64,000 nt of DNA from CBDFGK01 sp965247075. GTDB taxonomy: Bacteria > Pseudomonadota > Gammaproteobacteria > Pseudomonadales > Halieaceae. Where the stretch lies: positions 1,984,001 through 2,048,000 of the forward strand of contig CBDFGK010000003.1 in assembly GCA_965247075.1 (NCBI GenBank). The letters run 5' to 3'. Below are positions 41,732 through 51,825 of this stretch, piece by piece. The notes below the pieces were generated by a model, which saw only the letters and a program-made list of their open reading frames with translations, made no database searches and was not told the origin of the DNA. The number at the start of each line of letters is the position of its first letter. Position 1 is the first letter of the stretch. The position numbers and the translations under genes were made by a program.

Positions 41732-42734
41732 GGCCATCGGGCTCTTGCACAAAGGCTTGGAACCGGTAGCGAGATAGCTTGATCAGCAAGCCAAACATAG
41801 GGTGATCGACGAAGTGTAGCTCTCCGCTACGCATGCGGCGGCGCTGCTGCATTAGCACCGCGTGTCGGTAGCGATAGTCGGGCCTGTCCAGCAACGCCTG
41901 CCACATCTCTTCTGACCTCGGTGGAGCCGGCTCCGAGTCTGCGGGGGCAGCGGCTACCGCGCCTGCAGGCAGGGCCAGCCACTGGGGCGATGGCGCAATT
42001 TCAAAGCGAGACATTGGCACCGGCCCGTCAGCATCCGGCGGTGGCAGTGGCGGCAGCGGCATGGTCCAGGGTGTCGCCAGGTAGCTGCCATTGGTATTTA
42101 GCCAAAGATTGGTTTCCAGGTGCAGGTATCTTGCGCGGTAGATAACAATGCTGCCCTGCAGTTCGGGAAAATCGCCGCTCACCGGTTGGGAATCAATGTG
42201 CAGCGGGACGCTGTTATCTCGATCATGCACCGGTTGTAGCCAGGCCTGGTGCACCAATACCTCAATGTCGCGCGAGCGGTCAAGGCGTTTGCGCCGACTG
42301 TAAAATTCCAGCTCAGCGACGGGCAACTGGGTAAAGGTGGTAGGTATGTCCAGATCAAACAGAGGCTCAAGCTCTATGTTCGGTTGGCGCAGGACCAGGC
42401 TTTGCCGGTAGTCGTATAGCAACTGTTCTGCCGGGGTGTCCCAGGCCAGGTCATAGTCTGGTGCAGGCCGCAGGCTGTCAAACAATACCGGTTCGAGGTC
42501 ACGCTGAGCCGGCACCCGGTTTGGCAGCGCGTGAACACGCCGCAGTATATTTGGGTAGGCGAGCTCCGGCAGCAGTGGCCAGCTCTCGCTCACCGCGGCC
42601 TGCGGGTCCCGGTTGGCGTAAATTATTAGCTCGATACGATACCAGTCTGGCCCTGCATCGGCGTCATCTGTGGGTTGTGCCTGCACGGCTAACAACACCG
42701 AACATAGCAGCACTGCGAGTAGCCACTGTCTCAC
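41703..42734 (-). CDS. CsiV-family envelope protein
   Basis: 343 residues with a signal peptide (MRQWLLAVLLCSVLLAVQA) and the family start WYRIELIIYANRD. The middle is low-complexity, proline-rich (PLPPLPPPDADGP) and the end has HPMFGLLIKLSRY, typical of the CsiV/PF10972 family encoded next to mfd. In Vibrio, CsiV is a periplasmic peptidoglycan-associated protein. It overlaps the mfd stop by 4 bp (ATGA), so it is translationally coupled to mfd. Confidence 0.82.
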   Translation of the reverse strand: MRQWLLAVLLCSVLLAVQAQPTDDADAGPDWYRIELIIYANRDPQAAVSESWPLLPELAYPNILRRVHALPNRVPAQRDLEPVLFDSLRPAPDYDLAWDTPAEQLLYDYRQSLVLRQPNIELEPLFDLDIPTTFTQLPVAELEFYSRRKRLDRSRDIEVLVHQAWLQPVHDRDNSVPLHIDSQPVSGDFPELQGSIVIYRARYLHLETNLWLNTNGSYLATPWTMPLPPLPPPDADGPVPMSRFEIAPSPQWLALPAGAVAAAPADSEPAPPRSEEMWQALLDRPDYRYRHAVLMQQRRRMRSGELHFVDHPMFGLLIKLSRYRFQAFVQEPDGPTSGSAGRR

Positions 42735-45700
42735 GCTGCTACCTCGCCGCCCTGGTCGACCAGATGTTGGATTAATTCATGCACAAACAGGTAGCGCTCC
42801 TCGTGGTCTGGCAGTTCCATATCAAATCGCAGACGATTGCCATTGGTCAAACGATAGCGGTCGGGGTCTGCCTGTACCAGTGTAACCAGAGCTGTGGTGT
42901 TAACGTTAGTGCTGTCTGAAAATTCAAAGTGCCCGCCGAGCTCGCCGGCGTCAATTTTGCTGATTCCCAGACCCTCGGCCAGCAGTTTTGTGCGGGTAAT
43001 TTTAAACAGGTTGCGGATGGGGTCCGGCAGCAAGCCGAAGCGGTCTATCATCTCTACCTGTAGCTCTCTCAGTTCCCCATCATTGGTGGCCGTGGCAATG
43101 CGTTTGTAGAGCACCAAACGGGTATTAACGTCGGGCAGGTAGTCATCGGGAATCAGTGCGGGCAGACGCAGGTTGACCTCGGTCTCGGTAATGCCGCTGC
43201 CGTGGGTATCGGGAATTTCGCCCTTCTGCAGTGCTATGACGGCCCGTTCCAGCATGTCCATGTACAGGGTGTAGCCGATGCTCTGAAACTGGCCGCTCTG
43301 GTCTTCGCCCAGCAATTCACCGGCACCGCGTATTTCCAGGTCATGGGTTGCCAGCAGGTAGCCGGCGCCCAGGTCACCGGCGGCGGCGATAGCGTCCAGC
43401 CGTTGTTCCGCATCGCCAGTGAGAGCGGAGTGGGGCGGGCGCAGCAGGTAGGCATAGGCCTGGTGGTGAGAGCGTCCCACCCGGCCGCGCAACTGATGTA
43501 GCTGCGCGAGTCCAAAGCGGTCGGCGCGCTCGATGATTATGGTATTGGCATTGGGCACGTCAATGCCGGTCTCAATGATCGTTGTGCAAACCAGAATGTG
43601 GTACTGCTGGTGATAGAAGGCGCGCATCACCTGTTCCAGTTGTCGGGAGCGCATTTGTCCGTGCGCCACGCCGATGCGCAGCTCCGGTAGCAGCTCGCGT
43701 AGTTTGCGCGCCGTTTCCTCAATATTTTTTACTTCGTTGTGCAGGAAATAAACCTGTCCGCCGCGCAGGGTTTCACGCAGTACGGCTTCTTTTACCAGCG
43801 CGATAGTGTGTTGGCGTACAAAGGTCTTGATGGACAACCTTCGCGCCGGCGGTGTGGCAATGATAGAGATATCACGCATGCCGCCCAGGGCCATATTGAG
43901 CGTGCGGGGAATTGGCGTGGCGGTTAGTGTCAGTATGTCTACCTCGGCCCGCATAGACTTGATCCGGTCTTTTTGTTTGACGCCAAAGCGGTGCTCTTCG
44001 TCGATAATTAACAAGCCCAGGTCGTGGTAGCGCAGCTTGCTCTGCAATAGCTTGTGGGTGCCGATCAGGATATCGACCTTGCCGTCGGCTACCCGCTTGA
44101 TGACATCCTGCTGCTCGGCATTACTGCGAAAGCGGGAGATAACCTCAACCTGTACGGGCCACTCGGCGAAGCGGTCACAAAATGAGTGGTAGTGTTGTTG
44201 GGCCAGCAGGGTTGTTGGCACCAGCACCGCAATTTGCTTGCCGGACTGGGCGGCGAGAAAAGCCGCCCGCATGGCAACCTCGGTTTTGCCGAAGCCGACG
44301 TCACCGCAGACCAGCCTGTCCATAACGCGATCGCTGCACATATCAGCTTCAACTGCGCTGATGGTTTCAGCCTGGTCCGGGGTCTCCTCGAAGGGGAATG
44401 CCGCGACAAATTTTTGGTAGTTCTGCTGCGGTGCCGAAAACTCGAACCCTCGCCTGGACTCCCGGCGGGCATATACTTCAAGCAGTTCCGCCGCCACGTC
44501 ATTGACCTTTTCGCGCGCCCTGCGACGGGCCTTCTCCCATTGCTCGCTGCCCAGTTTGTGGAGCGGGGCAAGATCGGGGTCAGTAGCCGTGTAGCGGCTG
44601 ATCAGGTGTAGAGAGGCTACCGGCACATACAGCTTGTCACCGCCTGCATACCGCACAGTGAGAAACTCGGTGAGTGGCTGGTCTACGTCCAGGGTTTGCA
44701 GACCCTGGTAGCGGCCCACACCGTGATCTATGTGAACCACCGGTACGCCCGCTCGCAGTTCATTGATGTTTTTGTAAATATTGGCTTGCTGGGTAGTGGA
44801 TTTTTCACGCCGGCGGTACTGTGCAACCCGCTCTCCAAACAGTTGCGCTTCACAAACCAGGCTGGGCAGGCCGGGACCGGCGTACAGGCCGCGATCAATC
44901 GGTGCGGTGGTAATGCCCAGCGGTGGCTGTAAGGCAATAAAATCATCCCAGTGCTCACAGGCAGAGGGCGACAAATCTGCGGCTGCCAACAGTTCCAGCA
45001 AAATTTCTCGGCGGCCGGCAGTTTCGGCACACAGTAGCACGGGCGCCTGTTGCTCCTGCATAAATGCCGCCAGGGCAAGGGCCGGCGAGTCAGCCTGGTG
45101 TACGGGGCTCAGCTCAGGTGGTGGCAGCAGTGGCAGGCTGTGGTGCACAGGCGCTTGGGCATCGGTTCGCAATTCCAGCACGCCGTATTGACCCAGCCCC
45201 TGGTAGAGGGTTTCCACCGGGATGAAGCCCTCTGCCGGGGGCAGCAGGGGCCGGCGCGGATCGATGCCGAACTCTTCGTAGCGATTGTTCACTTCGGCCC
45301 AAAAGTGCTGGGCGGCCAAATAGTGCTCGCCAATAGCCACCACAGAAGTCGCTTCGGGAAGGTAGTCAAACAAGCTGTCGCAGTGCTTGAAAAACAGCGG
45401 CAGGTAGTACTCACTGCCGCCGGGTGCTCGCCCGGCGCTGATCTCGCTGTACATGGGGCAGGCATCGTGGTCTACCTCGAAGGCATGGTGCCAGTTGTCC
45501 TGGAAGCGCAGTATGGCGGCTCTGTTGAGGGCAAATTCCCTGGCCGGCAACAGGTCGATGGCGTCAATCTGCCCGATGGTGCGCTGGGATTCCGGGTCGA
45601 AGGTACGCAGGGTGTCGACCTGGTCATCAAGCAGGTCGATGCGGTAGGGCAGTGAACTGCCCATGGGAAAGATATCCAGCAGGGAGCCACGCTGGGCATA

Positions 45701-46207
45701 TTCGCCGTGCTCGAACACGGTTGCCACGCTGCGATATCCGTTGCGTTCAAGATTACCTCGAAAGTCCACCGGGTCCAGAGCCTGGCCCACCTTGAGTACC
45801 AGGCTGTTACCGGCGATGTATGCGCGCGGTGGCAGGCGGTGCATCAACGTCGAGCAGGGCACAATCAATATGCCCTCCCGTACAGCGGGTAGGCGATACA
45901 GCGTCTGCAGGCGTTCGGAGACGATATCCTGGTGCGGTGAAAAATTATCGTAGGGCAGGGTTTCCCAGTCCGGGAAGTAGAGCACCTGTGCCGGTGCATT
46001 GCGCTGGTAAAATTCCAGTTCCCGCTGCAAGGTATTAGCGGTGTGGGTATCGGGTGTTATGACCAGTTGCAAGCCGGCGTACTGGCCAAGCTCATGGAGC
46101 AGGCGCGCCGGGCTGCTGCCGGGCAACGGTCCCAGTGCGGTGCGGGAGCCGGCGGGCAGCGGCCAGGGCAGGGAATTGAGTACGTTTTTGAACACGAATT
46201 GCGGCAT
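42731..46207 (-). CDS. mfd: Transcription-repair coupling factor
   Basis: About 1158 residues from the ATG at 46205-46207; a GTG one codon upstream is equally possible. It has the UvrB-like N-terminal module, the RNA-polymerase-interacting domain (GVGRYQGLQTLDVD), and an SF2 translocase with Walker A GDVGFGKTEVAMRAAF, DEEHRFGVKQKD (motif II) and TATPIPRTLNMALGGMRD (motif III). The C-terminal TRCF domain is present. Mfd displaces stalled RNA polymerase and recruits UvrA. Full length. Confidence 0.97.
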   Translation of the reverse strand: MPQFVFKNVLNSLPWPLPAGSRTALGPLPGSSPARLLHELGQYAGLQLVITPDTHTANTLQRELEFYQRNAPAQVLYFPDWETLPYDNFSPHQDIVSERLQTLYRLPAVREGILIVPCSTLMHRLPPRAYIAGNSLVLKVGQALDPVDFRGNLERNGYRSVATVFEHGEYAQRGSLLDIFPMGSSLPYRIDLLDDQVDTLRTFDPESQRTIGQIDAIDLLPAREFALNRAAILRFQDNWHHAFEVDHDACPMYSEISAGRAPGGSEYYLPLFFKHCDSLFDYLPEATSVVAIGEHYLAAQHFWAEVNNRYEEFGIDPRRPLLPPAEGFIPVETLYQGLGQYGVLELRTDAQAPVHHSLPLLPPPELSPVHQADSPALALAAFMQEQQAPVLLCAETAGRREILLELLAAADLSPSACEHWDDFIALQPPLGITTAPIDRGLYAGPGLPSLVCEAQLFGERVAQYRRREKSTTQQANIYKNINELRAGVPVVHIDHGVGRYQGLQTLDVDQPLTEFLTVRYAGGDKLYVPVASLHLISRYTATDPDLAPLHKLGSEQWEKARRRAREKVNDVAAELLEVYARRESRRGFEFSAPQQNYQKFVAAFPFEETPDQAETISAVEADMCSDRVMDRLVCGDVGFGKTEVAMRAAFLAAQSGKQIAVLVPTTLLAQQHYHSFCDRFAEWPVQVEVISRFRSNAEQQDVIKRVADGKVDILIGTHKLLQSKLRYHDLGLLIIDEEHRFGVKQKDRIKSMRAEVDILTLTATPIPRTLNMALGGMRDISIIATPPARRLSIKTFVRQHTIALVKEAVLRETLRGGQVYFLHNEVKNIEETARKLRELLPELRIGVAHGQMRSRQLEQVMRAFYHQQYHILVCTTIIETGIDVPNANTIIIERADRFGLAQLHQLRGRVGRSHHQAYAYLLRPPHSALTGDAEQRLDAIAAAGDLGAGYLLATHDLEIRGAGELLGEDQSGQFQSIGYTLYMDMLERAVIALQKGEIPDTHGSGITETEVNLRLPALIPDDYLPDVNTRLVLYKRIATATNDGELRELQVEMIDRFGLLPDPIRNLFKITRTKLLAEGLGISKIDAGELGGHFEFSDSTNVNTTALVTLVQADPDRYRLTNGNRLRFDMELPDHEERYLFVHELIQHLVDQGGEVAA

Positions 46208-46308
46208 CACATCAGTTTAGCGGGGCGCTATTGTAGCCAGCTTGCGTGAGACCCACCATATGAAGATAATACGCGCTCTTAACCATCCTCCAAAGCAGGT
46301 GCAGTGCA

Positions 46309-47778
46309 GTGACCGAACGTAAGCGCAGTCGCCCCGATGACTATTTTGTGGATTGGAAGGCGCGCGAAGCCTTGGCCGAGGCCATGATCCCCCTGGTTGG
46401 TAAGCTGTCACGGGAAAACAGCGTGAAAACCTATATCTACGGCCAATCCCTGGTCAACCAGTCGGTACTGGATATTATGCAGGATCACCGCTATGTGCGG
46501 CAGGTGGAAGAAAACGAACTCTCTGAAAAAGAGACCTACCCGGTCATCAAGGCGCTGGCCAGCCTCGACCTGGGTACTGCGCATATCGACGTGGGTCGCA
46601 TTGCGGTGGGCTATGAACAGGAAGGCCGGGCGGCCGGACTGAGCGTCAAGAAGTACGTCATGCAACAGGTCGCCGAGCTGATTGGCAGCAGTGACAAACC
46701 GATTGCCAAACCGCGAGATGTGGTGCTGTATGGTTTTGGCCGTATCGGTAGGCTGATGGCACGTCTGCTGGTTGAAAAAGCCGATGGTGGCGATACGCTG
46801 CGCTGGCGTGCGATGGTGGTGCGCAAAGGCAAAGCGCCCAATGACCTGGAAAAGCGCGCCACACTGCTGCAGCGCGATTCCGTACACGGCCCGTTTCAGG
46901 GTACTATCCGGGTCGATGAAGAACACAACTCCCTGGTCGCCAACGGCAATGAAGTCAAGGTGATTTACGCCGCCGCCCCGGATGAAATTGACTACACCGA
47001 GTACGGCATCGAAGACGCCATTATCATCGACAATACCGGTATGTGGCGGGATCCAGAGGGGCTTTCACGTCACCTCAAGTCCCGGGGTGTCAGCAAGGTC
47101 ATCCTCACCGCACCGGGCAAGGGCGATATGAAAAATATCGTGCACGGCATCAACTGTGATCAGATCAGTCCTGAAGACACGCTTATTTCGGCGGCTTCCT
47201 GCACCACCAACGCCATAGCGCCGCCTCTGAAAGCACTGGACGACGAGTTCGGCATTGTGACCGGGCACGTGGAGACGGTGCACGCCTACACCAATGACCA
47301 GAACCTGATCGATAATTATCACAAGGCTGATCGACGCGGGCGCAGTGCCGCACTGAATATGGTGATTACCGAGACCGGCGCCGCCACGGCGGTCGGCAAG
47401 GTCTTGCCGCAGCTCGATGGCAAGCTCACTGGCAATTCGATTCGCGTACCAACGCCCAATGTGTCGGTGGCGATTCTCAATCTCACGCTCAAGCGGGAGA
47501 CCACGGTAGAACAGATCAATGAGTACATGCGCAAGGTCGCGCTGCACTCGCCGCTGCGCAAACAAATCGACTATTCAATCTCCCCTGAAGTGGTGTCTAC
47601 CGACTTTGTGGGGTCGCGGCACGCCTGTGTATTCGACGCCAAAGCCACCATTGTCAGCGGCGATCACGTAACTGTGTACCTCTGGTATGACAATGAATTC
47701 GGCTATAGCTGCCAGGTATTCCGGGTGCTGGAGCAAATGGCTGACGTGCAGTACGCCTCCTACCCCAAGGGTGAGTAG
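46309..47778 (+). CDS. gap: Glyceraldehyde-3-phosphate dehydrogenase, long form
   Basis: 489 residues with a GTG start at 46309. The NAD-binding motif is YGFGRIGRLMARLL (about 144-157), and the catalytic cysteine is C298 in SAASCTTNAIAPPL. ETVHAYTNDQN and NSIRVPTPNVSVAIL follow as in GAPDH. It has an N-terminal extension of about 140 residues absent from the standard 330-residue enzyme. This long form next to mfd is known from Pseudomonas-type genomes. It is divergent from mfd, and nqrA follows 77 bp downstream in the same direction. Confidence 0.92.
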   Translation: MTERKRSRPDDYFVDWKAREALAEAMIPLVGKLSRENSVKTYIYGQSLVNQSVLDIMQDHRYVRQVEENELSEKETYPVIKALASLDLGTAHIDVGRIAVGYEQEGRAAGLSVKKYVMQQVAELIGSSDKPIAKPRDVVLYGFGRIGRLMARLLVEKADGGDTLRWRAMVVRKGKAPNDLEKRATLLQRDSVHGPFQGTIRVDEEHNSLVANGNEVKVIYAAAPDEIDYTEYGIEDAIIIDNTGMWRDPEGLSRHLKSRGVSKVILTAPGKGDMKNIVHGINCDQISPEDTLISAASCTTNAIAPPLKALDDEFGIVTGHVETVHAYTNDQNLIDNYHKADRRGRSAALNMVITETGAATAVGKVLPQLDGKLTGNSIRVPTPNVSVAILNLTLKRETTVEQINEYMRKVALHSPLRKQIDYSISPEVVSTDFVGSRHACVFDAKATIVSGDHVTVYLWYDNEFGYSCQVFRVLEQMADVQYASYPKGE

Positions 47779-47855
47779 GTGACGCACTGGAGCGGGGCTC
47801 AAATAGTGATGAAAATCAACAATTTATACTGGTATGTAACGCACAGGCATATCGC

Positions 47856-49199
47856 ATGATCAAGCTCAAGCGGGGGTTGGAGATACCTATTTCCGGTCGG
47901 CCCCGGCAGGTTATTTCTGAGGCGCCGGCCGCGCGCTCAGTCGCGCTGATGGGATTCGACTATATCGGCATGAGGCCAACCATGGCTGTTACAGTTGGCG
48001 ACTGCGTCAAACTTGGCCAATTACTGTTTGCAGACAAAAAGACCGAGGGTGTAATTTTTACCGCTCCGGCGGCGGGTACGGTGACGGCGATCAATCGTGG
48101 CGCCAAGCGTGTTCTGCAATCGGTGGTTATCGATGTGGCCGGCGATGCGGCGGAACGCTTTGAGGCACGCCGCGCCGCGCAGGTGCAAGCCCTGGATGCA
48201 CAGGTTGTCCGCACGCAGTTGGTACAGTCTGGTCAGTGGACCGCTTTGCGTACCCGGCCGTTCAGCAAGGTGCCTGCTCCCGACCGCGCTGCATCGGCCA
48301 TATTTGTCACCGCTATGGACACTCAGCCACTGGCGGCAGACCCTGCGATTATCATCGCCGAGCAGCAGGAAGCTTTTGCTCTCGGGCTGGATGTGCTGGC
48401 CAAACTGACTGACGGGCAGGTCTATGTCTGTGCTGCCGGCGGTACTGAACTACCCACGGGAACCGCGAGCAATATCCGCTGCGAACAGTTTGCCGGCCCC
48501 CATCCCGCTGGCCTGGCGGGCACCCATATCCATTTCCTGCATCCGGTTGGCACCGGCAAAACCGTGTGGACTATCGGTTACCAGGATGTGATTGCCACCG
48601 GTCGCCTGTTTCTGGACGGGGTGCTCTACACCCAGCGTGTTATCGCTTTATCCGGCCCGCAAGTAGCTGAGCCGCGCCTGCTGCGCACCCGCATCGGGGC
48701 AGACCTGGAGGCACTCTGTGCCGGCCAGCTCAAAGCGGGGGTTAATCGTGTTATTTCCGGCTCGGTGTTGGGAGGGCGTCGCGTACAGACCGGCACCTCG
48801 TACCTGGGACGCTATCACAATACAGTTTCGGTGCTGCAGGAGGGAACCCAGCGCCGGTTTCTGGGGTATCTGTCGGTGGGGGTTAACAGGCACTCCAACC
48901 TGCCCATTTACCTGAGCAAGCTGTTGCCGCGCAAGTTGTTGCCGATGGACACCAACACCAACGGCAGTGAGCGCGCCATGGTGCCGGTTGGCAGTTATGA
49001 AGATGTTATGCCCCTGGATGTGCTGCCCACGCAATTGTTGCGGGCGCTTATCGTTGGGGATACCGAGATGGCCCAAGCGCTGGGTTGCCTGGAACTGGAG
49101 GAAGAGGATTTGGCGCTCTGTAGCTACGTGTGTCCGGGCAAGTACGAGTATGGTCCGATTTTGCGCGATAACCTCACACGTATAGAGAAGGAGGGCTGA
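47856..49199 (+). CDS. nqrA: Na+-translocating NADH:quinone reductase subunit A
   Basis: 447 residues, starting MIKLKRGLEIPISGRPRQVI, the family N-terminus. The biotin-carrier-like hybrid-motif region (GVIFTAPAAGTVTAINRGA) and the C-terminal CSYVCPGKYEYGPILR are characteristic. NqrA is the cytoplasmic subunit that binds quinone. It is the first gene of an eight-gene run with minimal spacing. TATACT at 47825-47830 could be a -10 element but has no convincing -35. Confidence 0.95.
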   Translation: MIKLKRGLEIPISGRPRQVISEAPAARSVALMGFDYIGMRPTMAVTVGDCVKLGQLLFADKKTEGVIFTAPAAGTVTAINRGAKRVLQSVVIDVAGDAAERFEARRAAQVQALDAQVVRTQLVQSGQWTALRTRPFSKVPAPDRAASAIFVTAMDTQPLAADPAIIIAEQQEAFALGLDVLAKLTDGQVYVCAAGGTELPTGTASNIRCEQFAGPHPAGLAGTHIHFLHPVGTGKTVWTIGYQDVIATGRLFLDGVLYTQRVIALSGPQVAEPRLLRTRIGADLEALCAGQLKAGVNRVISGSVLGGRRVQTGTSYLGRYHNTVSVLQEGTQRRFLGYLSVGVNRHSNLPIYLSKLLPRKLLPMDTNTNGSERAMVPVGSYEDVMPLDVLPTQLLRALIVGDTEMAQALGCLELEEEDLALCSYVCPGKYEYGPILRDNLTRIEKEG

Positions 49200-49201
49200 G
49201 C

Positions 49202-50398
49202 ATGGGACTGCGCAAGATCCTCGATAACATTGAGCACCACTTTCAGGAGGGCGGTAAGCTCGAGCGCTGGTATGTGCTCTACGAAGTATTTGATACCTTT
49301 CTCTATTCACCTGCTTCGGTTACCCATAGCACGGCTCACGTTCGCGATGGCGTGGACCTCAAACGCATCATGATCACCGTCTGGTTGGCCGCCTTTCCCG
49401 CCATGTTTTACGGCATGTATAACCTGGGTTTGCAGGCCAATACGGTTATGGCGCAGGGTAGCGGCGCAGTCAACGACTGGCACGCGCCGCTGATTGGGCT
49501 GTTGGCGGGCAATGACCCGACCAGCGTGTGGGATTGCTTCTGGTTTGGCGCGGTCTACTTTCTGCCGATTTACATCACCACCTTCCTGGTGGGAATCGCC
49601 TGGGAAATCACCTTCGCCGTGCGTCGTGGCCACGAAGTAAATGAGGGCTTTTTTGTCACCTCTATTTTGTTTGCCCTGATATGCCCCCCGGATATTCCGC
49701 TCTGGCAGGTCGCCATGGGTATCAGCTTTGGCGTCGTTATCGGCAAGGAAGTGTTCGGCGGCACCGGCAAGAACTTTCTCAACCCGGCTTTGACAGGGCG
49801 CGCCTTCCTGTTCTTTGCCTACCCCGCGCAGATGTCGGGCGAAGCGGTGTGGACAGCGGTTGACGGCTATACCGCCGCTACGGCGCTGTCTGTTATTGCC
49901 GCCGAGGGTATGGCCGCATTGCACAGCAGTATGACCTGGTGGGATGCCTTCTATGGCGATATGCAGGGCTCGATCGGCGAAACCTCCACGCTGGCGATTT
50001 TAATAGGTGGTGCGGTGTTGCTGTATACGCGCATAGCGGCCTGGCGCATTGTGGCCGGGGTTATGCTGGGCATGATTGCCCTGTCCACGTTGCTCAATAT
50101 GGTTGGCAGCGATAGTAATCCAGCCTTTGCGATGCCCTGGTACTGGCACCTGGTAGTCGGCGGCTTCGCTTTTGGAATGATTTTTATGGCCACCGATCCG
50201 GTATCGGCGGCAATGACTGATACGGGCAAATGGTGGTTCGGCGGCTTGATCGGCGTGATGGTGGTGTTAATCCGCGTCGTCAACCCGGCCTTTCCAGAGG
50301 GCATGATGCTGGCCATTCTCTTTGCCAACCTGTTCGCGCCCTTGATAGATCACTTTGTTGTGCAGGCGAATATCAAACGGAGGCTTGCCCGTGGCTAA
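49202..50398 (+). CDS. nqrB: Na+-NQR subunit B
   Basis: 398 residues, integral membrane, with about ten hydrophobic helices. It carries covalent FMN in the family. GKNFLNPALTGRAFLFFAYP and PMSAAMT-type segments (DPVSAAMTDTGKWWFG) are typical. The flavinylation motif reads DGYTAATAL, so the threonine acceptor is present but the usual S/T-G-A-T has alanine in the glycine position. It starts 2 nt after the nqrA stop. Confidence 0.95.
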   Translation: MGLRKILDNIEHHFQEGGKLERWYVLYEVFDTFLYSPASVTHSTAHVRDGVDLKRIMITVWLAAFPAMFYGMYNLGLQANTVMAQGSGAVNDWHAPLIGLLAGNDPTSVWDCFWFGAVYFLPIYITTFLVGIAWEITFAVRRGHEVNEGFFVTSILFALICPPDIPLWQVAMGISFGVVIGKEVFGGTGKNFLNPALTGRAFLFFAYPAQMSGEAVWTAVDGYTAATALSVIAAEGMAALHSSMTWWDAFYGDMQGSIGETSTLAILIGGAVLLYTRIAAWRIVAGVMLGMIALSTLLNMVGSDSNPAFAMPWYWHLVVGGFAFGMIFMATDPVSAAMTDTGKWWFGGLIGVMVVLIRVVNPAFPEGMMLAILFANLFAPLIDHFVVQANIKRRLARG

Positions 50399-51161
50399 TA
50401 AAGATACCATCAAAAAGACCTTGCTGGTTGCATTGGCGCTGTGCGTGGTGTGTTCGGTTATCGTTTCCGCCGCCGCCGTACTACTCAAGCCCTTGCAAAT
50501 TGCCAACGTGCAACTGGACATGAAGCGCAACATACTCGGCGCAGCCGGCATGTTGGAAGAGGGTGTGGACATCGATGCGCAATTTGCACTGGTTACGCCG
50601 CGCTTGATAGACCTGCGCAGTGGACAGTTTAGTGATGAACTCGACAGCGAGGGCTACGATCAGATCAAGGCCGCCAAGGAGCCGGCTATCTCCGCGCAGC
50701 TCAGCGCTGCACAAGACCAGGCCAAGCTGGGTCGCCGGGAGGACTTTGCGCTGGTGTACCTGGTGGGCGATGCGGGCAATCCCGACAAGGTCATATTGCC
50801 GGTGCGCGGCGCTGGCCTGTGGGGCCAATTGTTTGGCTTTCTGGCGGTGGAGAACGACTTCAATACCATTGCCGGGCTAGGGTTTTATGAGCACCGGGAA
50901 ACGCCGGGGCTCGGTGGCGAGGTAGACAACCCACGCTGGCAAGCGCTGTGGCCGGGTAAACAGGTTTATCGCGATGGTGATGTTGCCATCCGACTGATCA
51001 AGGGCACGGTTGATCGCGATAGCAGCAACGCTGTCAATCAGGTCGATGGACTCAGCGGCGCGACGCTAACCAGCCGCGGCGTGAGCAATCTGGTGCAGTT
51101 TTGGATGGGCGCAGACGGCTACGGGCCGTTTTTGGCCAAGCTGAAGGCGGGAGAAGCCTGA
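50391..51161 (+). CDS. nqrC: Na+-NQR subunit C
   Basis: 256 residues from GTG at 50391 (MANKDTIKKTLLVALALCVV). An N-terminal membrane helix is followed by a periplasmic domain with the canonical flavinylation motif DGLSGATLTS near the C-terminus, where ApbE attaches FMN to threonine. The start overlaps the nqrB stop by 8 bp in the sequence GTGGCTAA. An earlier in-frame ATG (50355) lies inside nqrB and is unlikely. Confidence 0.94.
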   Translation: MANKDTIKKTLLVALALCVVCSVIVSAAAVLLKPLQIANVQLDMKRNILGAAGMLEEGVDIDAQFALVTPRLIDLRSGQFSDELDSEGYDQIKAAKEPAISAQLSAAQDQAKLGRREDFALVYLVGDAGNPDKVILPVRGAGLWGQLFGFLAVENDFNTIAGLGFYEHRETPGLGGEVDNPRWQALWPGKQVYRDGDVAIRLIKGTVDRDSSNAVNQVDGLSGATLTSRGVSNLVQFWMGADGYGPFLAKLKAGEA

Positions 51162-51162
51162 T

Positions 51163-51825
51163 ATGTCAAGGTTTAAAGAAGCACTTACCACCCCGATATT
51201 CAAGGACAACCCGATTGCCCTGCAAATACTCGGGGTTTGTTCGGCACTGGCGGTAACCTCGTCACTGAAAGTTACCGTGGTAATGTGCATTGCGTTAACC
51301 CTGGTTACGGCATTCTCCAACCTGTTTATTTCTGCCATTCGCCACCATGTACCCGGCAATATTCGCATCATCGTGCAGATGATCATTATTGCCTCGCTGG
51401 TGATTGTGGTGGACCAGGTATTACAGGCCTATGCCTACGGTATCAGTAAGCAGTTGTCGGTGTTTGTCGGTTTGATTATTACCAACTGTATCGTGATGGG
51501 ACGCGCGGAAGCGTTCGCCATGAAAAACCCGCCTTTTGAGAGCTTTGTCGATGGCATTGGCAATGGCCTGGGCTACAGCGTGGTACTGCTGTGTGTCGGT
51601 TTTTTCCGCGAGTTGTTCGGAGCCGGCAAATTACTCGGTATGGAAGTTCTGAAGCTGGTGACTGACGGTGGCTGGTATAACCCCAACGGGCTGCTGCTAT
51701 TGCCGCCCAGTGCTTTCTTCCTGATCGCCATGTTCATCTGGGCCTTGCGCAGTTGGAAAACGGAACAGGTTGAGGAGACGGAATTCAGGGTGGCGCCGCA
51801 GACAGTGGTCAGGGAGGGCGTGTAA
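51163..51825 (+). CDS. nqrD: Na+-NQR subunit D
   Basis: 220 residues with six hydrophobic helices. It begins MSRFKEALTTPIFKDNPIAL and contains FVGLIITNCIVMGRAEAFAM, with the conserved cysteine that, together with one in NqrE, holds an iron centre in the membrane. Starts 1 nt after nqrC and abuts nqrE directly. Confidence 0.95.
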   Translation: MSRFKEALTTPIFKDNPIALQILGVCSALAVTSSLKVTVVMCIALTLVTAFSNLFISAIRHHVPGNIRIIVQMIIIASLVIVVDQVLQAYAYGISKQLSVFVGLIITNCIVMGRAEAFAMKNPPFESFVDGIGNGLGYSVVLLCVGFFRELFGAGKLLGMEVLKLVTDGGWYNPNGLLLLPPSAFFLIAMFIWALRSWKTEQVEETEFRVAPQTVVREGV

